Positions 34,801-47,078 of a stretch of DNA of 64,000 bases are shown here, in pieces. This DNA is from Nymphaea colorata. Taxonomy: Eukaryota > Streptophyta > Magnoliopsida > Nymphaeales > Nymphaeaceae. Position 1 is the stretch's first letter, and each line of letters begins with the position of its first letter. The notes beneath the pieces are model-generated. The model did not search any database. It had not been told where the DNA came from and saw nothing but the letters and a program-made list of their open reading frames with translations. The stretch lies in assembly GCF_008831285.2 (NCBI RefSeq), contig NC_045141.1, forward strand, positions 15,052,106-15,116,105, written 5' to 3'. Both the position numbers and the translations under genes were made by a program.

Positions 34801-36317
34801 GGTAAGCTGAAATACTCCTGTTGATCCCCCAACAAAAGTTGGAATAATAAAAAATATGCATAACTCCTTTGTATTGCTATAAATGCACCTTAATTTTGCA
34901 TAAATAACAAAAGAAAAACTTTTCTCTGTTAATTCTTTGATTAGGTTATCGCTAGATCAGGTTAGGGTTGACGTGAAAAAAATACTAAAATGCCTTCAAC
35001 AATTCTAAGTCATTGTGTCCATTAACATTAATTGATGATTAGCGCACTTCGAGCTTATTAGTGTTCTTTTATTGATATCTAAATCAGCATCATAAAACCA
35101 ATTCTATTTTGTGTCAACTATTAAATAATTTTGATTGTATTTTAGAAAATCAATTGATTAAATAATATCGTGTCAGCTTTTTACATTGAAGATCTGGAAA
35201 CCCTTTTTTCTTGTGTGTAATAAAAAGTTCTTAAAAACCTGAAAGAAAAATATTTGAAAATCTCATGAAAAACTCACTCTCAAGGGAACGCGAGGAGTAA
35301 TTGGAACTCTCTTGCCATTGGAAGTCTGTATAAAATTAATTGACTAAAAATCATAGAGTTTAGAGTGAGAAAGAAGAGTATTTTATCTTACTTCTCTATT
35401 GGAAAGTTGAAGCTTTCACCCTTTTTTCCATCACCCCAAGGTAGTAGGCCTACTTTTTTCTTCATCGGAGTGATTAAGTCTCGGCTATGTTTCAACTTGC
35501 ATATTGGTGTTCTTTTTTATAATACAATGAGTTGATATCACGAGAGATCGTACAAACTGACTGTCTATCAACCTCCACCCATCTGCTGCACCAACCTCCC
35601 TTGGAGACATAGAGTTCACTTATTTTCTCATCTATTTATAAATGATCAAACCCTAATAGCCCCACATATAGCTAATTTGATCATAATTCAAATTGGAGCA
35701 GCTCCTGCTAAGTTATTAAATCTCTTAAATTGAATAAAGCTAGTCATCTTAATTATTATTGTGGATAAAATATACTGTTGTAATGCCGGCGAGGATCCTA
35801 ACAAAATAAAAGCCAGATCATTTAAGTTCTTGTTAAAAATGTCATAAATAAAATATAAACATGTCCACAAGTTTTTTAAGACTAATTAAGTATGATAATT
35901 CAAGTTATTTTCATACAGCATTTTGATTTTTCTACTATTAAAATTTTGATTATATAGGAGGCACTAAGTCTTTTATGACTAGAACAATACATTTAAACTT
36001 TAGGGACCATTTGTGAGTAAAAAAGACACACACACACATTTGAACACATTTATGAGTACATATTTGATTCTCAATTAATGTGCCAGCAATTGCAGGCCCA
36101 TGTTGCAATGAGCTAGGTAATCTACTCCTAAGTTTATGTTTATAGTTGATCCTTCCGTCACCAAATGAGTCTGAGTAGTCATATCAAGAGTAAACTCAAG
36201 ACAGATTAAACAAACGGGGCATTTCTTTGGTTAATAGATAGCACCTTTGTTGTAGTAAACAATAATCTATTTCACAACTTTTACAATGTATTTATCCCGA
36301 CATGAAAGAAAGCAGCA
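34801..36317. other. Intergenic, no gene recognised
   Basis: AT-rich DNA without coding signal or obvious repeat structure. A short CA run lies at 36028-36039. Confidence 0.5.
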
Positions 36318-36490
36318 ACTTTGAGGAAGTGTAGCTGGTTGATCAGGTTGTCAGTTTGATTTGTATAGATGTTATTCCTTTAGACTGCAAATAGTAGATG
36401 TGTGACACTCTAATTGATGGGTGTACAATTTTCTATTAAGATATCAAACCACCCTTAAACCCTAGGTGTAAAGAAAAAAATGAAAAGGCT
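36318..36490 (+). repeat. SINE-like copy
   Basis: The head GTGTAGCTGGTTGATCAGGT matches the A-box region of the 20766 element. GTGTGACACTCTAATTGATG matches GTGTTACACTCTAGTTGATG in the 50955 copy. It ends in an A-rich tract (AAAGAAAAAAATG). No target-site duplication identified. Confidence 0.5.
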
Positions 36491-37019
36491 TCTATCTCTT
36501 TAGGTTATCTCTCGGAGCATGAATGAAAGTTCAAGTTCTAGTTCTATTGCTTTTAAAAAGTTTACATTAAATCTATTGTGACTTAGGATCTTATTAGAAA
36601 AGAAAAGTATAAGAGATCTGCAACATATCATACTTTTAATGAGTAAGCAATGAGCATGGAGTGTTGGCCTGCCTAGGGCCCACAGGGGCCATGGTCCCCC
36701 TAGGATTTAAAAAAAAAAAAAAATCAAATTTTTATTTATAAAATTTAAAAAAAAGTTTTATCCAATATAAATGTTTTGATAAATTATGTGAAATTTTGAA
36801 ACTATAATTGAATGCCTATGAGATGAAAAATTAGTAGCTCGGCCTGATTAATAATGACACTTTATGTTTAATTTTATAAGTGCCCTCATGTTATGATGAA
36901 TGGACAGAGGAAGGGGTGTCGGTAGGAAGAATGATGAGCTTTTTGATGCTGCCCGGAAAACGACCACATATATATATTATATATATATATATATGGGATC
37001 TGCTCCTTTCACAACTTTA

Positions 37020-37061
<42 letters not shown>

Positions 37062-38791
37062 ATCTGCTCTTTCACAACTTTAATCTCTCTCTCTTTGTTT
37101 TTACAGTTTTTCCTGAAATTATCGTATAGTGTATCTTTTTTTTTTTTTATCTTTTCTGAATTTTCTGATGACTTATTATGTTGTCCCTTTCTTCCTCTCT
37201 CTGGCAGTGGACCTAGCAGGGGTCATTGCCTCCTCACATTTTCAGAAATTTAAATGTAATTTACAAAAATTTTAATTTAACCTATGAAAATTTTAAAAAT
37301 TTATATTTTTGGTTCCTTTAACCCTTTTTTTAACTCCTTATAATGTATTTTTTCTCCCTTTTTAAATTTATCTTAATGTATTAGTGCTTTCTTTTTCTCC
37401 CTCTCAATATGTTTCTTTAAATTTATTTATCTTATAAGTATTTTGTGTTGGTTTTTATGGTGGCTAAAAACACTCATTTTCTTTATTGTTAGCAGCATTT
37501 CAGATTCACCTTTCATTTGCTTTTTTTTTTATTTTTTCAGTCTCCCCCAATGTTGTGGCTCATTTCCTCTTGATAATGCATTTGGAAAGAGTGCAACAAC
37601 AACGTCTTCAAGAGTACCTTTTCATCGCATGTTGTGGCTCGTCTGGTGCAAGGGGATGTCTTTTTTTTTTTTATTACAGTGCCGTTCTTCGTCTACAGCT
37701 GGTGACTGTATTCCGCCATCTATCCACTCTCTCTCCAGCTCTTCTTATTTTCGTTTTATTGTGTGATTGTCTTGAATATTCATCTTTTATTTTTGTTTTT
37801 CTGGTTTATTCTTTTAATTATGAAACTTTTTGACATCAAATGTTGTTATGAATTCTCATTTTAACCACTCTCTCTCTATATATCTCGCTGGCCTGCTTAA
37901 TTACAATATATATATTTTTGTGATCATTCTCTTCTATGTTTGGTGTAGGCAGTTGCCCATATTAACTCCTTAAAATTTCTTTAGTTCTACACTAGAATTA
38001 TACATATATATGTGCGCCTCAAAATGTGGGTATCTCTAAACAAGTGTTTATCCATTCAAATTTTTTCTGACTCCGTTCCTTTTTTTTTCCCCCGATATTT
38101 CTTGTGACAAATCTTTCCGACGTTGAAAGGAGAAGCAAACAAATACAAGATGGGGGCTTTGACATTAACGGCACTCCATTTTTCACCGATCTTGTCAATA
38201 TTGACGCCTGACAACATTCATTTCTATGCAATCTTGATGGATAATATTAGAGGCACAATTAGGGCATTTCTGCTTTTGCCAACGGTAAATTGAAATTTAC
38301 AACTTTAATTACGAAAACTTATTTTGTTATTTTTATTTTCCCTAAATTTGCCAATGTTAACAACAACAACAAAAAAAAGTAAGCTTTTCTAGGTTTTCCT
38401 TCTAAAGCCAACCGAAATTAATAATTATGTGTTTTTTTTTTTTTTGCTTTTTCTAACAATGGCAAAATACTGACGATGTAAATGTGCATCTTTTTTAGGC
38501 CATTTTCTAAACAGAGAACTTGAGCTCAGGAAACTTATAAAGTCGGTGGTTGAAATGTGCCTTTAACCACAAAAAGGCATAAAAATCATAGAGTATTTAA
38601 TGCATCTCTACACATATATAAGGACAAAGTGACAAATAATTGTTGTGAATTCCCCCTGCTTTCAATTAAATATCATGAATATTGCCGCAGTTTATTAATT
38701 TTACATGCAAAGGCCAACTTCATTATATATATATATATGTGTGTGTGTTGAGGGGGGATTTTCCTTGAAGATTCCAGAAATTAGGACGAGT

Positions 38792-38792
<1 letters not shown>
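36491..38792. other. Intergenic, diverged MITE remnants and microsatellites
   Basis: Around 36670-36840 lies a diverged MITE-like sequence (GGGCCCACAGGGGCCATGG followed by an AT-rich body, ending near a GGCC word). A related piece is near 37207-37310. (TA)n and (TC)n runs at 36967-37058 sit within a duplicated TCACAACTTTAAT context (36999 and 37063). No gene recognised. Confidence 0.45.

Positions 38793-38888
<96 letters not shown>
38793..38888. repeat. Compound (TA)n(GA)n microsatellite
   Basis: About 27 TA units run directly into about 20 GA units. It is the longest microsatellite in the window. Confidence 0.95.
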
Positions 38889-38890
<2 letters not shown>

Positions 38891-41800
38891 GAAATCTTCT
38901 GGTTCTGAGAGACCTTCTCTCTCAAAACCTGGATGCAGATATATATATTATATTTTCAAAATTATCCTATGAAACTCATTCATGGTTCATAAATTCAGCT
39001 CATTAGTAGTTAATTACCTCGAATTTATCATTTGGGAAATGCTGATCTCCCGATAGAGTAATTACAATCAGGGAATTTTCGGGCACAATCACATGATCCT
39101 CTTTTGAATGAATGAGTGCCATTGTGAAGCTTCAAGATAAGCTTCCATGCTTCATACATACAATGTGGTTGAACCAACTTCCTAATCCTGGCCATGAACA
39201 TACATAAGTTAAGTAAAGCGATAATGCAGCTGAGCAGTAGCTGGTCCATTTCAGGCCAACCCACAAAAGTTAATTCCGGCAACATCAGCATGGATCCACA
39301 GACCATCCAATTAGATCATGGGTAGGAGGCAAATCTGTCAGCCAAATACCACAGAATACTAGAACTTAGAATGAGCAAGGATGATATATACCTCCATCGA
39401 TGTCTTTCGCCGGAGACGATCGAATTCGCCGGCGCCGCTGAGTTCTGCGGTTGCTCTGTGTTGAAGATAGCCCACGTGTTGAGACAGGTTGCACACAGTA
39501 TGGAAGACGACCCTCCCCACAGATTTCCGAACTTTAGAGGAGATTCATACATATAATATACATGAAGTATGAAAAACTTTCTGATATCATAAGGAGAATA
39601 TTTATCTTCATCCTCCAATCAATTCCATAAGCATGGAACTTGAAAGAAGCCAATCTCTCTCTCTCTCCTTGACCTCCTCAATGAAGCAAGACCTAGGGAG
39701 TGAGCAGGAAAGATGAAAACAATGGTAGCAAAGGGATACACTACTTGAAAGGAAACCTCATAAATATGTTCTTCCTCAGTATCTCATTCTTGGTTTTTTT
39801 TTATTTTTTTAGACTAGGGAGATACTGATACCTAACTTATGGCCCATTGCTTATTTCGTTTCGAATAAATCTTTTAGATTATCATTTTCTTTCATTAAAT
39901 AATTTTTAACCATTAATACTATTCCTTTCAGCTGTCTCGTAAGCATTCACTTGGCATTAGTTCTTGAACTCAAATTTGGTTTTTAAGATAAGAAAGAAAT
40001 GACTCAAAATGCTATATTTTCTAGAGTTAATGCATCATACTTCATGTTTATATGCCAAAAGCTGAATCAACGATAAGGACCTCAACTTCAACTTGCTTAT
40101 ATTTATGTAACAAAAAAAAATATACCAACTTCAATACTTCTAAACAACAGCATACTTTCAGATGAGAATAAGCGGAGCAGTGAGTGGGTTGATCTTTGCA
40201 GAAATATGGCAGTGAATAATAATAGTCAAATCATAATAATAAATGATAAATTTTAATAGAATCTCCCCACATCAACCACTTGCCGTAAAAGATAAAAGAA
40301 AACAGAAACGTGTACCAATCATCTGAATCAGTGTCTTCTGTGAAGTCCTGATGGCACACGTCTTTTCTCTCTATCTTTTTGTGAGCTGGACAGGCAGTGG
40401 TCGCTCATGCTCGTACAATGTCTCTTCCTCAAGCTCACGTAAGCCCTGAGATCACAGCCCACCATTATTTGTTTGCTGCATAACTGCACAAGCTTTCCCG
40501 CTTTATTAGGTTTCATCTTCTTAAGATCATTCAGTTGAAGAAGATCAAGAGTTTACTATTGTTTGATCATATTTTCGGGTTTTTAGAAACAAAGATCTGA
40601 TCAAACTGTATGATGAACGATGCATCTTGCGTCTTGAACTGGAAAACATTTTAATTATTTCTGCGGAAGATCTTAGTGGGTATTGAACTTTTTACATAGA
40701 GAGGAGCAGAATGGTTGGCGCCATCAAAATATTTTGATATTTTAATCTTCTTTGTGTGCTTATATGCCATATAAGTACTGCTAAAGAAAAAGGTCTCACG
40801 CAAAGTCTTTTTCAACATTATAAAATTCTAGGATGCTGAAAATTTTTGTTTGTTGAAATGAGAGTCATTATTGAGTTTTTTTTTTGTACGGAGCTGTCTT
40901 TTAACCTTAAGTTATATACAAAAAAATATATATATATAAGCTAATACTACGTGACAAAAATGTTTATCATTTTTTTTTTCTTTAATAGAAGAGACAATCC
41001 TTACGAGTGAATGTGATACTGAATAACTAAAATCACAATGCAAGTTTTTTATAATATATATATATATGTATTATTTACATGTATATTTATATTTATTTAA
41101 GAACATTGATAAAAGAAGAAGCTATCTCTAAAGTGTCACGAAAAACGCTGCAAATTTTTCAGCCAAAACATCACAAAATAGATTTTTTGTTTTGCTTTTT
41201 TCAACTGTTCTTCAAACACCAGATGTCCCCACAGCATCTAAAGGAATATCTTGGAATAAGAGCCCTGCCTCTACATTGGGCATGCTGATTCAGACACCTA
41301 ACCACTGTGAGACCCACCAATATTAAATCTGGACAAAATAACACCTAGTTTTTAATATCAATGAGCTCCATGGTGGGCGCACAGGAAGGATGCCTATGCT
41401 TTTGTGGAAGAAGACAAACGCAGCAGCTCAGAAAAATCTTGTGGGCATCTTAAATTTTTTTTACACAATCATTAATGTGATCAATAAATAAATATATATA
41501 TATATATTACATAAAATGTAGAAATTAATGGTTTGAACTCTTTTGACCTCGTACAATTTGTTTAGCTATTATATATATATTTATATATGTATGATGTGTT
41601 CTTGGAGTGCAAGGCAACTTTAGCTATTCTTACGTAGTAACGACACTCTGTCGTCAGTTTATTAATTTGATAATGCGAGTGAGAGACTTCATATTCAACT
41701 TTGCTTTTGACTACCGTCTTCTTTTCTTTTCCAGAGCCTACCAACTTGTTATTTGCGTGTAAAAAAGAAGCGGTTTCATGCAAGCATGGCGGTTCCTCTC

Positions 41801-42230
41801 AGCAAGCTTGATGAGAAGCTGATGTGTTCTTGAACTGGAGAGCTTGGAATCCTCGAATTCTGATCAAGTTGAGAATGATGTTCAAGCGTTGAGTTACTGT
41901 CTCTTAATTGGCGATCAGAACTGTGAAAGCTTAGGAGACATATTCTTGGAACACATTTTTCTGGACCACCGTGTTCTTTGTTTGTAAGAAACACCTTGTG
42001 ATGATGTCCAGCGTTTGCTTGTTTGTTGGATTCCGCAAGAACACCTGATATCACGCTTCCTAGACAACACAAAAATAGTCTTCTCAGAACGTGTGTTGTA
42101 GAAACAAGTGCCCCTATAACATAGTGTTCTTTTTACTCTATTGTTGTTTCACTTTTTTAAGCTAAAATCTAAAAAAATATTCATTTTTTTTAAAACTTTT
42201 TTTTTTCAAAAGTGAGAGGAAGAAGGCAGG
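38889..42230. other. Intergenic with unassigned open frames
   Basis: Minus-strand frames at 39316-39618 and 39028-39306 are in the same register, separated by one stop, and part is GC-richer than its surroundings (39410-39530). I could not assign them or find a start codon for the first. A 62-codon frame at 40328-40516 (minus) is discussed as a finding. From about 41800 to 42135 the TGTTCTT/AAGAACA words suggest a diverged DNA transposon remnant. No firm gene. Confidence 0.4.
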
Positions 42231-42414
42231 GGCAGACCTGGTCCTTCACCCCACCTTAAATATATATATATATATATATGTATGTAAATTTTAAAAAAAT
42301 TTACTTGTTTTATATAAAAATTTTGAAAAATGATATTTTTGCTCTAGCAAAAGTTTAGAAACTTTAATTCAGCTTCTTTCATGAAAAAATTCTGATTTCA
42401 CCTCTAAAAGGAGG

Positions 42415-42600
42415 CTCAATGAGTATAGCGCAACAGGGCAGTAAGGTGACTTATGAAAAAGGTGTCTAGGTTTCTAATCCCCATAGACGCTATCTATCAT
42501 GCTCTCTCCTTTGAATGACGGAGAATTTCGGTCTTTCACTCCGATGGTGGGGTTCTGTAGGGTTTTCTCTAGCTCACCGGAAAATTAAGAGAGAGGAGGT
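42415..42600 (+). repeat. Possible SINE-like copy
   Basis: TAGCGCAACAGGG could be an A box and GGTTTCTAATCCCC a B box about 35 bases later. Near the right end CTAGCTCACCGGAAAATTAA parallels the CGCTCACCCGAAAAAA end of the 20766 copy. Weaker than the other copies. Confidence 0.35.
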
Positions 42601-42683
42601 GGGGGAGAGAACGCCGTCGGACCACCATGGTGCCCTGATTCCAGAAAGTGAACATGAAGGACCATTCATGAAAACAAAAAAAC

Positions 42684-42823
42684 CAGTTTGGATGCATGTA
42701 CTAAATTCAGATGCTTGCTCCAAATCCAAAACAGTTTGGATGCATGTACTAAATCCAGATGCTTGATCCAAATCCAAAACAGTTTGGATGCATGTACTAA
42801 ATCCAGATGCTTGATCCAAACCA
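42684..42823. repeat. Nearly three tandem copies of a 48-bp unit
   Basis: CAGTTTGGATGCATGTACTA starts at 42684, 42732 and 42780. The unit continues AATCCAGATGCTTGATCC. The last copy lacks a few terminal bases. Because 48 is a multiple of three, reading frames stay open through the array on both strands, which explains spurious ORFs here. Confidence 0.95.
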
Positions 42824-42965
42824 TCTACAGAAGTCATACAAGAGCCAAACAAATATAATGTAATATTTATGATCTCACCTACTTCTTGTTCGGACCCATT
42901 GCATGTTGGATGCACAAAGACTTGGTCTAGAAATTAGAACGACAAATAACCAGCATATGCTAAGT

Positions 42966-43227
42966 AGACTTGGGCAACTTGGGCAACGGGCTGGGTACCC
43001 ATTGGGTATCTCGTACCCGGCCTGGTTGGGTTCGGGCTGAGAAAATGGCCTGGCAGGCAGGGTGCTTGATGTGCCGGTTAGGCTTGATAGTTTAGAATTA
43101 AAAAAAAATAAAATTTTTAAAATTGAATAATATGTATTTTATTATTAAAAATATATTTTATATTACTAAAATTTTATTTTAAAAATATTTTTTTATTACC
43201 AAACGGACCGACCCGTTGCCCACGTCT
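42966..43227. mobile_element. GGGCAACGGG-word element with inverted ends
   Basis: The left end TAGACTTGGGCAAC, with a second GGGCAACGGGCTGG following, is matched inward from the right end by TAGACGTGGGCAACGGGTCGG. Between them are GGTACCC and CCCGG words on the left and an almost pure AT core (43087-43198). No flanking duplication. Same architecture as 34478 and 50640 but different words. Confidence 0.5.
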
Positions 43228-43550
43228 AAATGAAATTTGTGCTTTATTGAATATATAGTAATACATGAATTAATTGGACAATACGGACAAAAACCGGACT
43301 TTTAAATTTGTGTTAAATGTTCTAACTTCTAAACAAAATATGAAGCTCTTAACATGTTTACAAACACTGATTTTACATAAACCGTGTTTTTGTTTAGGTT
43401 CTTTTTGTAAAAAAAAAAAAAAAAATCATCTTTTGCTACCCAAAAAAGTTGAGAAACCATAGATCCCTTTGTGGAATTATGGTAAAAAAACCAAGCGTGA
43501 TATAAAATTCATCATCCAAGGAAAAGCAGCTACGGGCTACGGCTAAGAGC

Positions 43551-43558
43551 TATAAATA
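43551..43558 (+). promoter_or_regulatory. TATA box for PGDH gene
   Basis: TATAAATA, 88 bases before the ATG at 43639. Transcription would start about 43580-43590, leaving a leader of only 50-60 bases. This short distance bears on the missing transit peptide. Confidence 0.65.
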
Positions 43559-43638
43559 GTCCGACCGTCTTCAGTTTTTCTCACGGTCGAGCAGGGAGAG
43601 TGTGTGATTGTACAGTGAGGAAGAGGAGGAAGAAGAAG

Positions 43639-46600
43639 ATGGCGCAGAAGCCCACTATCCTTGTCTCTGAGAAGCTTGGGGAGTCCGGTCTTGAGCTGCT
43701 CAGGAGCTTCGGCAACGTCGACTGCTCCTACGGTCTCTCTAAGGAGGATCTCTGCGCCAAGATCTCCTCCTGCGATGCTCTTATAGTCCGCAGCGGGACC
43801 AAGGTCACCCGGGAGGTGTTCCAGGCCGCCCAGGGAAGACTGAAGGTCGTGGGAAGGGCCGGCGTCGGCATTGACAATGTCGATCTGCAAGCGGCCACGG
43901 AATGCGGCTGCCTTGTCGTCAATGCCCCCACCGCCAACACTGTGGCTGCTGCCGAGCATGGTATTGCCCTCATGGCCGCCATGGCCAGAAACATTGCCCA
44001 GGCTGACGCCTCCGTGAAAGCTGGTAAATCATCCCCACCAATTTAGGTCTAGATCTCGATTCCCTCTGCCTGTTTAATTTGTTCCTCTCTGTCCTTTCGT
44101 CGATATGTTTTGGCGGTATTCATTCCACGTTCTTTCGTATTCTTATTTCCATTTAGTTGCTGCCAACTTGAAGAGGAGATCTCAATTGAGATTCATATGG
44201 ATGCTTTTTCATTCGTCTTGTATTCTGAAAACAGATCAGATCTCTGTTTGCGCAACCACAAAAACTTTTTCTTTCCACTCTGGATTGCAGTTTCACATAG
44301 TTGTCTAGGGATTAGTTGCGTCTGTTATATTTATCATTACAAATAGTTTGTTGGGTATTTGCCGGTTTTGCTGCCTGTTGATCACGGCAGAGACATTTTG
44401 GTTTTTATTGGAAGAGTACATGAAAATTTAGTTGTCAATTATTAGGGAGTTTTTTTTTTCCCCTGGTCAAGCATATGGATTACGGTTTTTATGATTGTAG
44501 CCAGCTTTACGGTATCTGGGCGCCATTACTTCTGGAGATCAGGAAATAATTAGCCAAATATATGATTTGGAGCTTCTTAGCTCACCTTTGCTCTTGAGAA
44601 AGGTCTTCTGATCATATGCGGCGGTTTTTGTTACATAGTTTTTATTTTACATCAATGGTAAGGTCTCCTTTTTTGTCTTTTACATCAATGGTAAGATCTC
44701 CTTTTCTTTCTTTTACATCAATGGTAAGATCTCCTTTTTTTTTCTTTTACATCAATGGCAAGTTCTCCTTTCTTAAAATAAAATGAAGGTAAATGTTCAG
44801 ATCTTGCAAGCAACTGCTCTGTCCGCCTGGTTGCACCAGACCGGCTTAAGACCTTCAAGTTGGAATTCAAGAGTTAAATATGGGAACTTCTTTTGGCATG
44901 ATCTTCAAGTGATCTGCCTACCCAAGCACCTCAATCAATTTTAAAGTTGAATTTTGTTGATTTTAACCATTATCTTTCTCATCTCAACCAAGAAGGTGCT
45001 GCCTCGTCAACCTTGACTTGCTATAGCATTTGAAAATGTCTACTGTATAAATATGACAGAATTTTAACTTTCAGAACGTGAACGTTTTAAATCATTACTT
45101 CCAAGAAGTATACTAGTTTGTAAAGGCAGGCTGCCTTGTGGCTGATGCATTTTCTTGTCGCTGCTGCTCTTTTTGTGCTCGAGCGGAATAATTCTTCTTT
45201 TGATGTGTTCTATAGTGATTCATTTATTGTGAAATAAGTGCTTGTTTACTCTTTGACATGGTTTTCTTTTTGCATGAAATCAGGGAAATGGGAAAGAAAC
45301 AAGTATGTTGGTGTTTCCCTTGTTGGTAAGACTTTGGCAATTATTGGTTTTGGAAAAGTTGGAACTGAAGTTGCTAGACGTGCAAAAGGCCTTGGGATGC
45401 ATGTTATCGCGCACGATCCATATGCTGCTGCTGACAGGGCTCGTGCTATTGGCGTTGAGCTTGTTAGCTTTGATGATGCAATATCTACAGCTGATTTTAT
45501 CTCACTTCATATGCCGTTAACACCTTCTACCTCAAAGATGTTGAATGATCAATCTTTCGCAAAGATGAAGAAGGGTGTGCGCATCATTAATGTCGCAAGG
45601 GGTGGTGTAATTGATGAAGAGGCATTAGTTAGAGCACTTGACAGTGGCAAAGTTGCTCAGGTACTAACTTCATTAATTTCTTTCTTTTCTTTCAGCAGAG
45701 CTTGAGTAGTTTTGAAATAGCAGTTTCTCTGTAAAAGCATGTACAGAATCTAAGCTTTGCAACTTTTGTGCCCAAGTTATAAAGCTCAATTCATGCCCAT
45801 TCGACATGCATAAAATTTCTGGTTGGCATCTTTCTATGAAAATTCTCAGAGAAGCAATGGCTTCTACTTTCAAATGTATTAGTTGGATGAACGCATGCAT
45901 AAATAAACTCATAGATGTGTGCAGTCTTCTGTTGATCATGAAAAAATACTTTCTGTTTACGCTGGTTTAATAAGTTGTTTCTTTATGTTTGAAACAGGCA
46001 GCACTAGATGTTTTCGCACAAGAGCCTCCAGCAAAAGATAGCCCGTTAGTGCAGCATCAGAAGGTCACCTTAACACCTCACCTTGGAGCCAGCACGATTG
46101 AAGCTCAGGTTCCCTGTCACCTGTATTTTAATGTGTTACTTTGTTGTCACCAGAACCTTCTAGTTCTGAATTTTTAACTTCTTTTTTACATGCAAATGTT
46201 CAGGATGGTGTAGCTATAGAAATTGCAGAAGCTGTTGTTGGGGCACTGAAAGGTGAACTTGCTGCTACTGCTGTCAATGCGCCCATGGTTCCTGCTGAGG
46301 TAATATGTCTATGATTTATCTAGGCCCTTCTTGTCTCTTCAATTCATATGGTAAAACCTTTCAGGAGGTATTGATTAATCTTTTTGGTTCTCCTCGATCT
46401 TTATAGGTCTTATCAGAGTTGGCACCTTTTGTGGTGCTGGCAGAGAAGCTTGGCAGGCTAGCTGTGCAACTGGTAGCTGGAGGAAGTGGCGTGAAGTCGG
46501 TCAAGGTTGCCTACACATCTGCACGAGATCCTAATGACCTTGACACTAGAATACTCCGAGCAATGCTCATAAAGGGGATCGTGGAGCCTATCTCCAGCAC

Positions 46601-47078
46601 CTTTGTCAACCTTGTCAATGCTGATTATACTGCCAAACAGAGGGGACTGAGGATCATTGAGGAACGGATCACTCATGATGGATCACCAGAGATCCCTCTT
46701 GAATCAATTCAGGTGCAGATAGAAAACGTCGAGTCCCGATTTAACAGTGCCTTGTGTGATTCTGGTGAAGTGAGAGTCAGGGGCAAGGTGAAGGATGGGA
46801 AGCCTTACCTGACATTAGTGGGGTCATTCAGCGTGAACGTCAGCTTGGAGGGGAACCTCATCCTGTGCAGGCAGGTGGACCAGCCTGGCATGATTGGCAC
46901 AGTCGGAGGTATTCTTGGAGAGGAGAATGTCAATGTGAACTTCATGAGTGTTGGAAGGCTTGCGCCAAGAACACATGCTGTCATGGCGATTGGAGTAGAT
47001 GAGGAGCCAGGGGAACATGTCTTAAACAGGATTGGGGAGGTGCCAGCCATCGAAGAGTTTGTGTTCCTCAAACTGTAG
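43639..47078 (+). CDS. PGDH: D-3-phosphoglycerate dehydrogenase, no transit peptide (5 exons)
   Basis: Exons 43639-44023, 45284-45660, 45998-46108, 46204-46299 and 46407-47078, all GT-AG and in frame, give 546 residues. The enzyme oxidises 3-phosphoglycerate to 3-phosphohydroxypyruvate with NAD+, the first step of the phosphorylated serine pathway. Visible features: substrate-binding strand [11 protein letters not shown] (47-57), [11 protein letters not shown] (72-82), Rossmann motif GFGKVG (150-155), catalytic Arg region [13 protein letters not shown], the loop LTPHLGAST with the catalytic His, an intervening domain, and a C-terminal ACT domain starting near [19 protein letters not shown] and ending IEEFVFLKL. 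Similarity to Arabidopsis PGDH1/EDA9 begins at once after the start codon. The roughly 55-60 residue plastid transit peptide of known plant enzymes is absent. No in-frame ATG lies upstream within the predicted transcript. Confidence 0.95.
44645..44776. repeat. Four tandem copies of a 33/34-bp unit in PGDH intron 1
   Basis: TTTTACATCAATGGTAAGAT followed by a T-rich end starts at 44645, 44678, 44711 and 44745. Every copy carries ATGGYAAG, three of them with a donor-like ATGGTAAG on the sense strand within the first intron. Confidence 0.9.

Noticed and set aside
38701-38925. ORFs of repeated Ile-Tyr and Arg-Glu or Ser-Leu
   Set aside because: Translation of the (TA)n(GA)n microsatellite.
39028-39618. 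Two in-register minus-strand frames separated by one stop
   Set aside because: No usable start codon, no recognised family, no clear splice sites to join them; left as unassigned.
41776-42108. About 100-codon minus frame with a signal-peptide-like start (FLCCLGSVISGVLA)
   Set aside because: No in-frame ATG, a stop just upstream, and the region is full of TGTTCTT/AAGAACA words shared with the repeat near 51210, so it looks like a transposon remnant.
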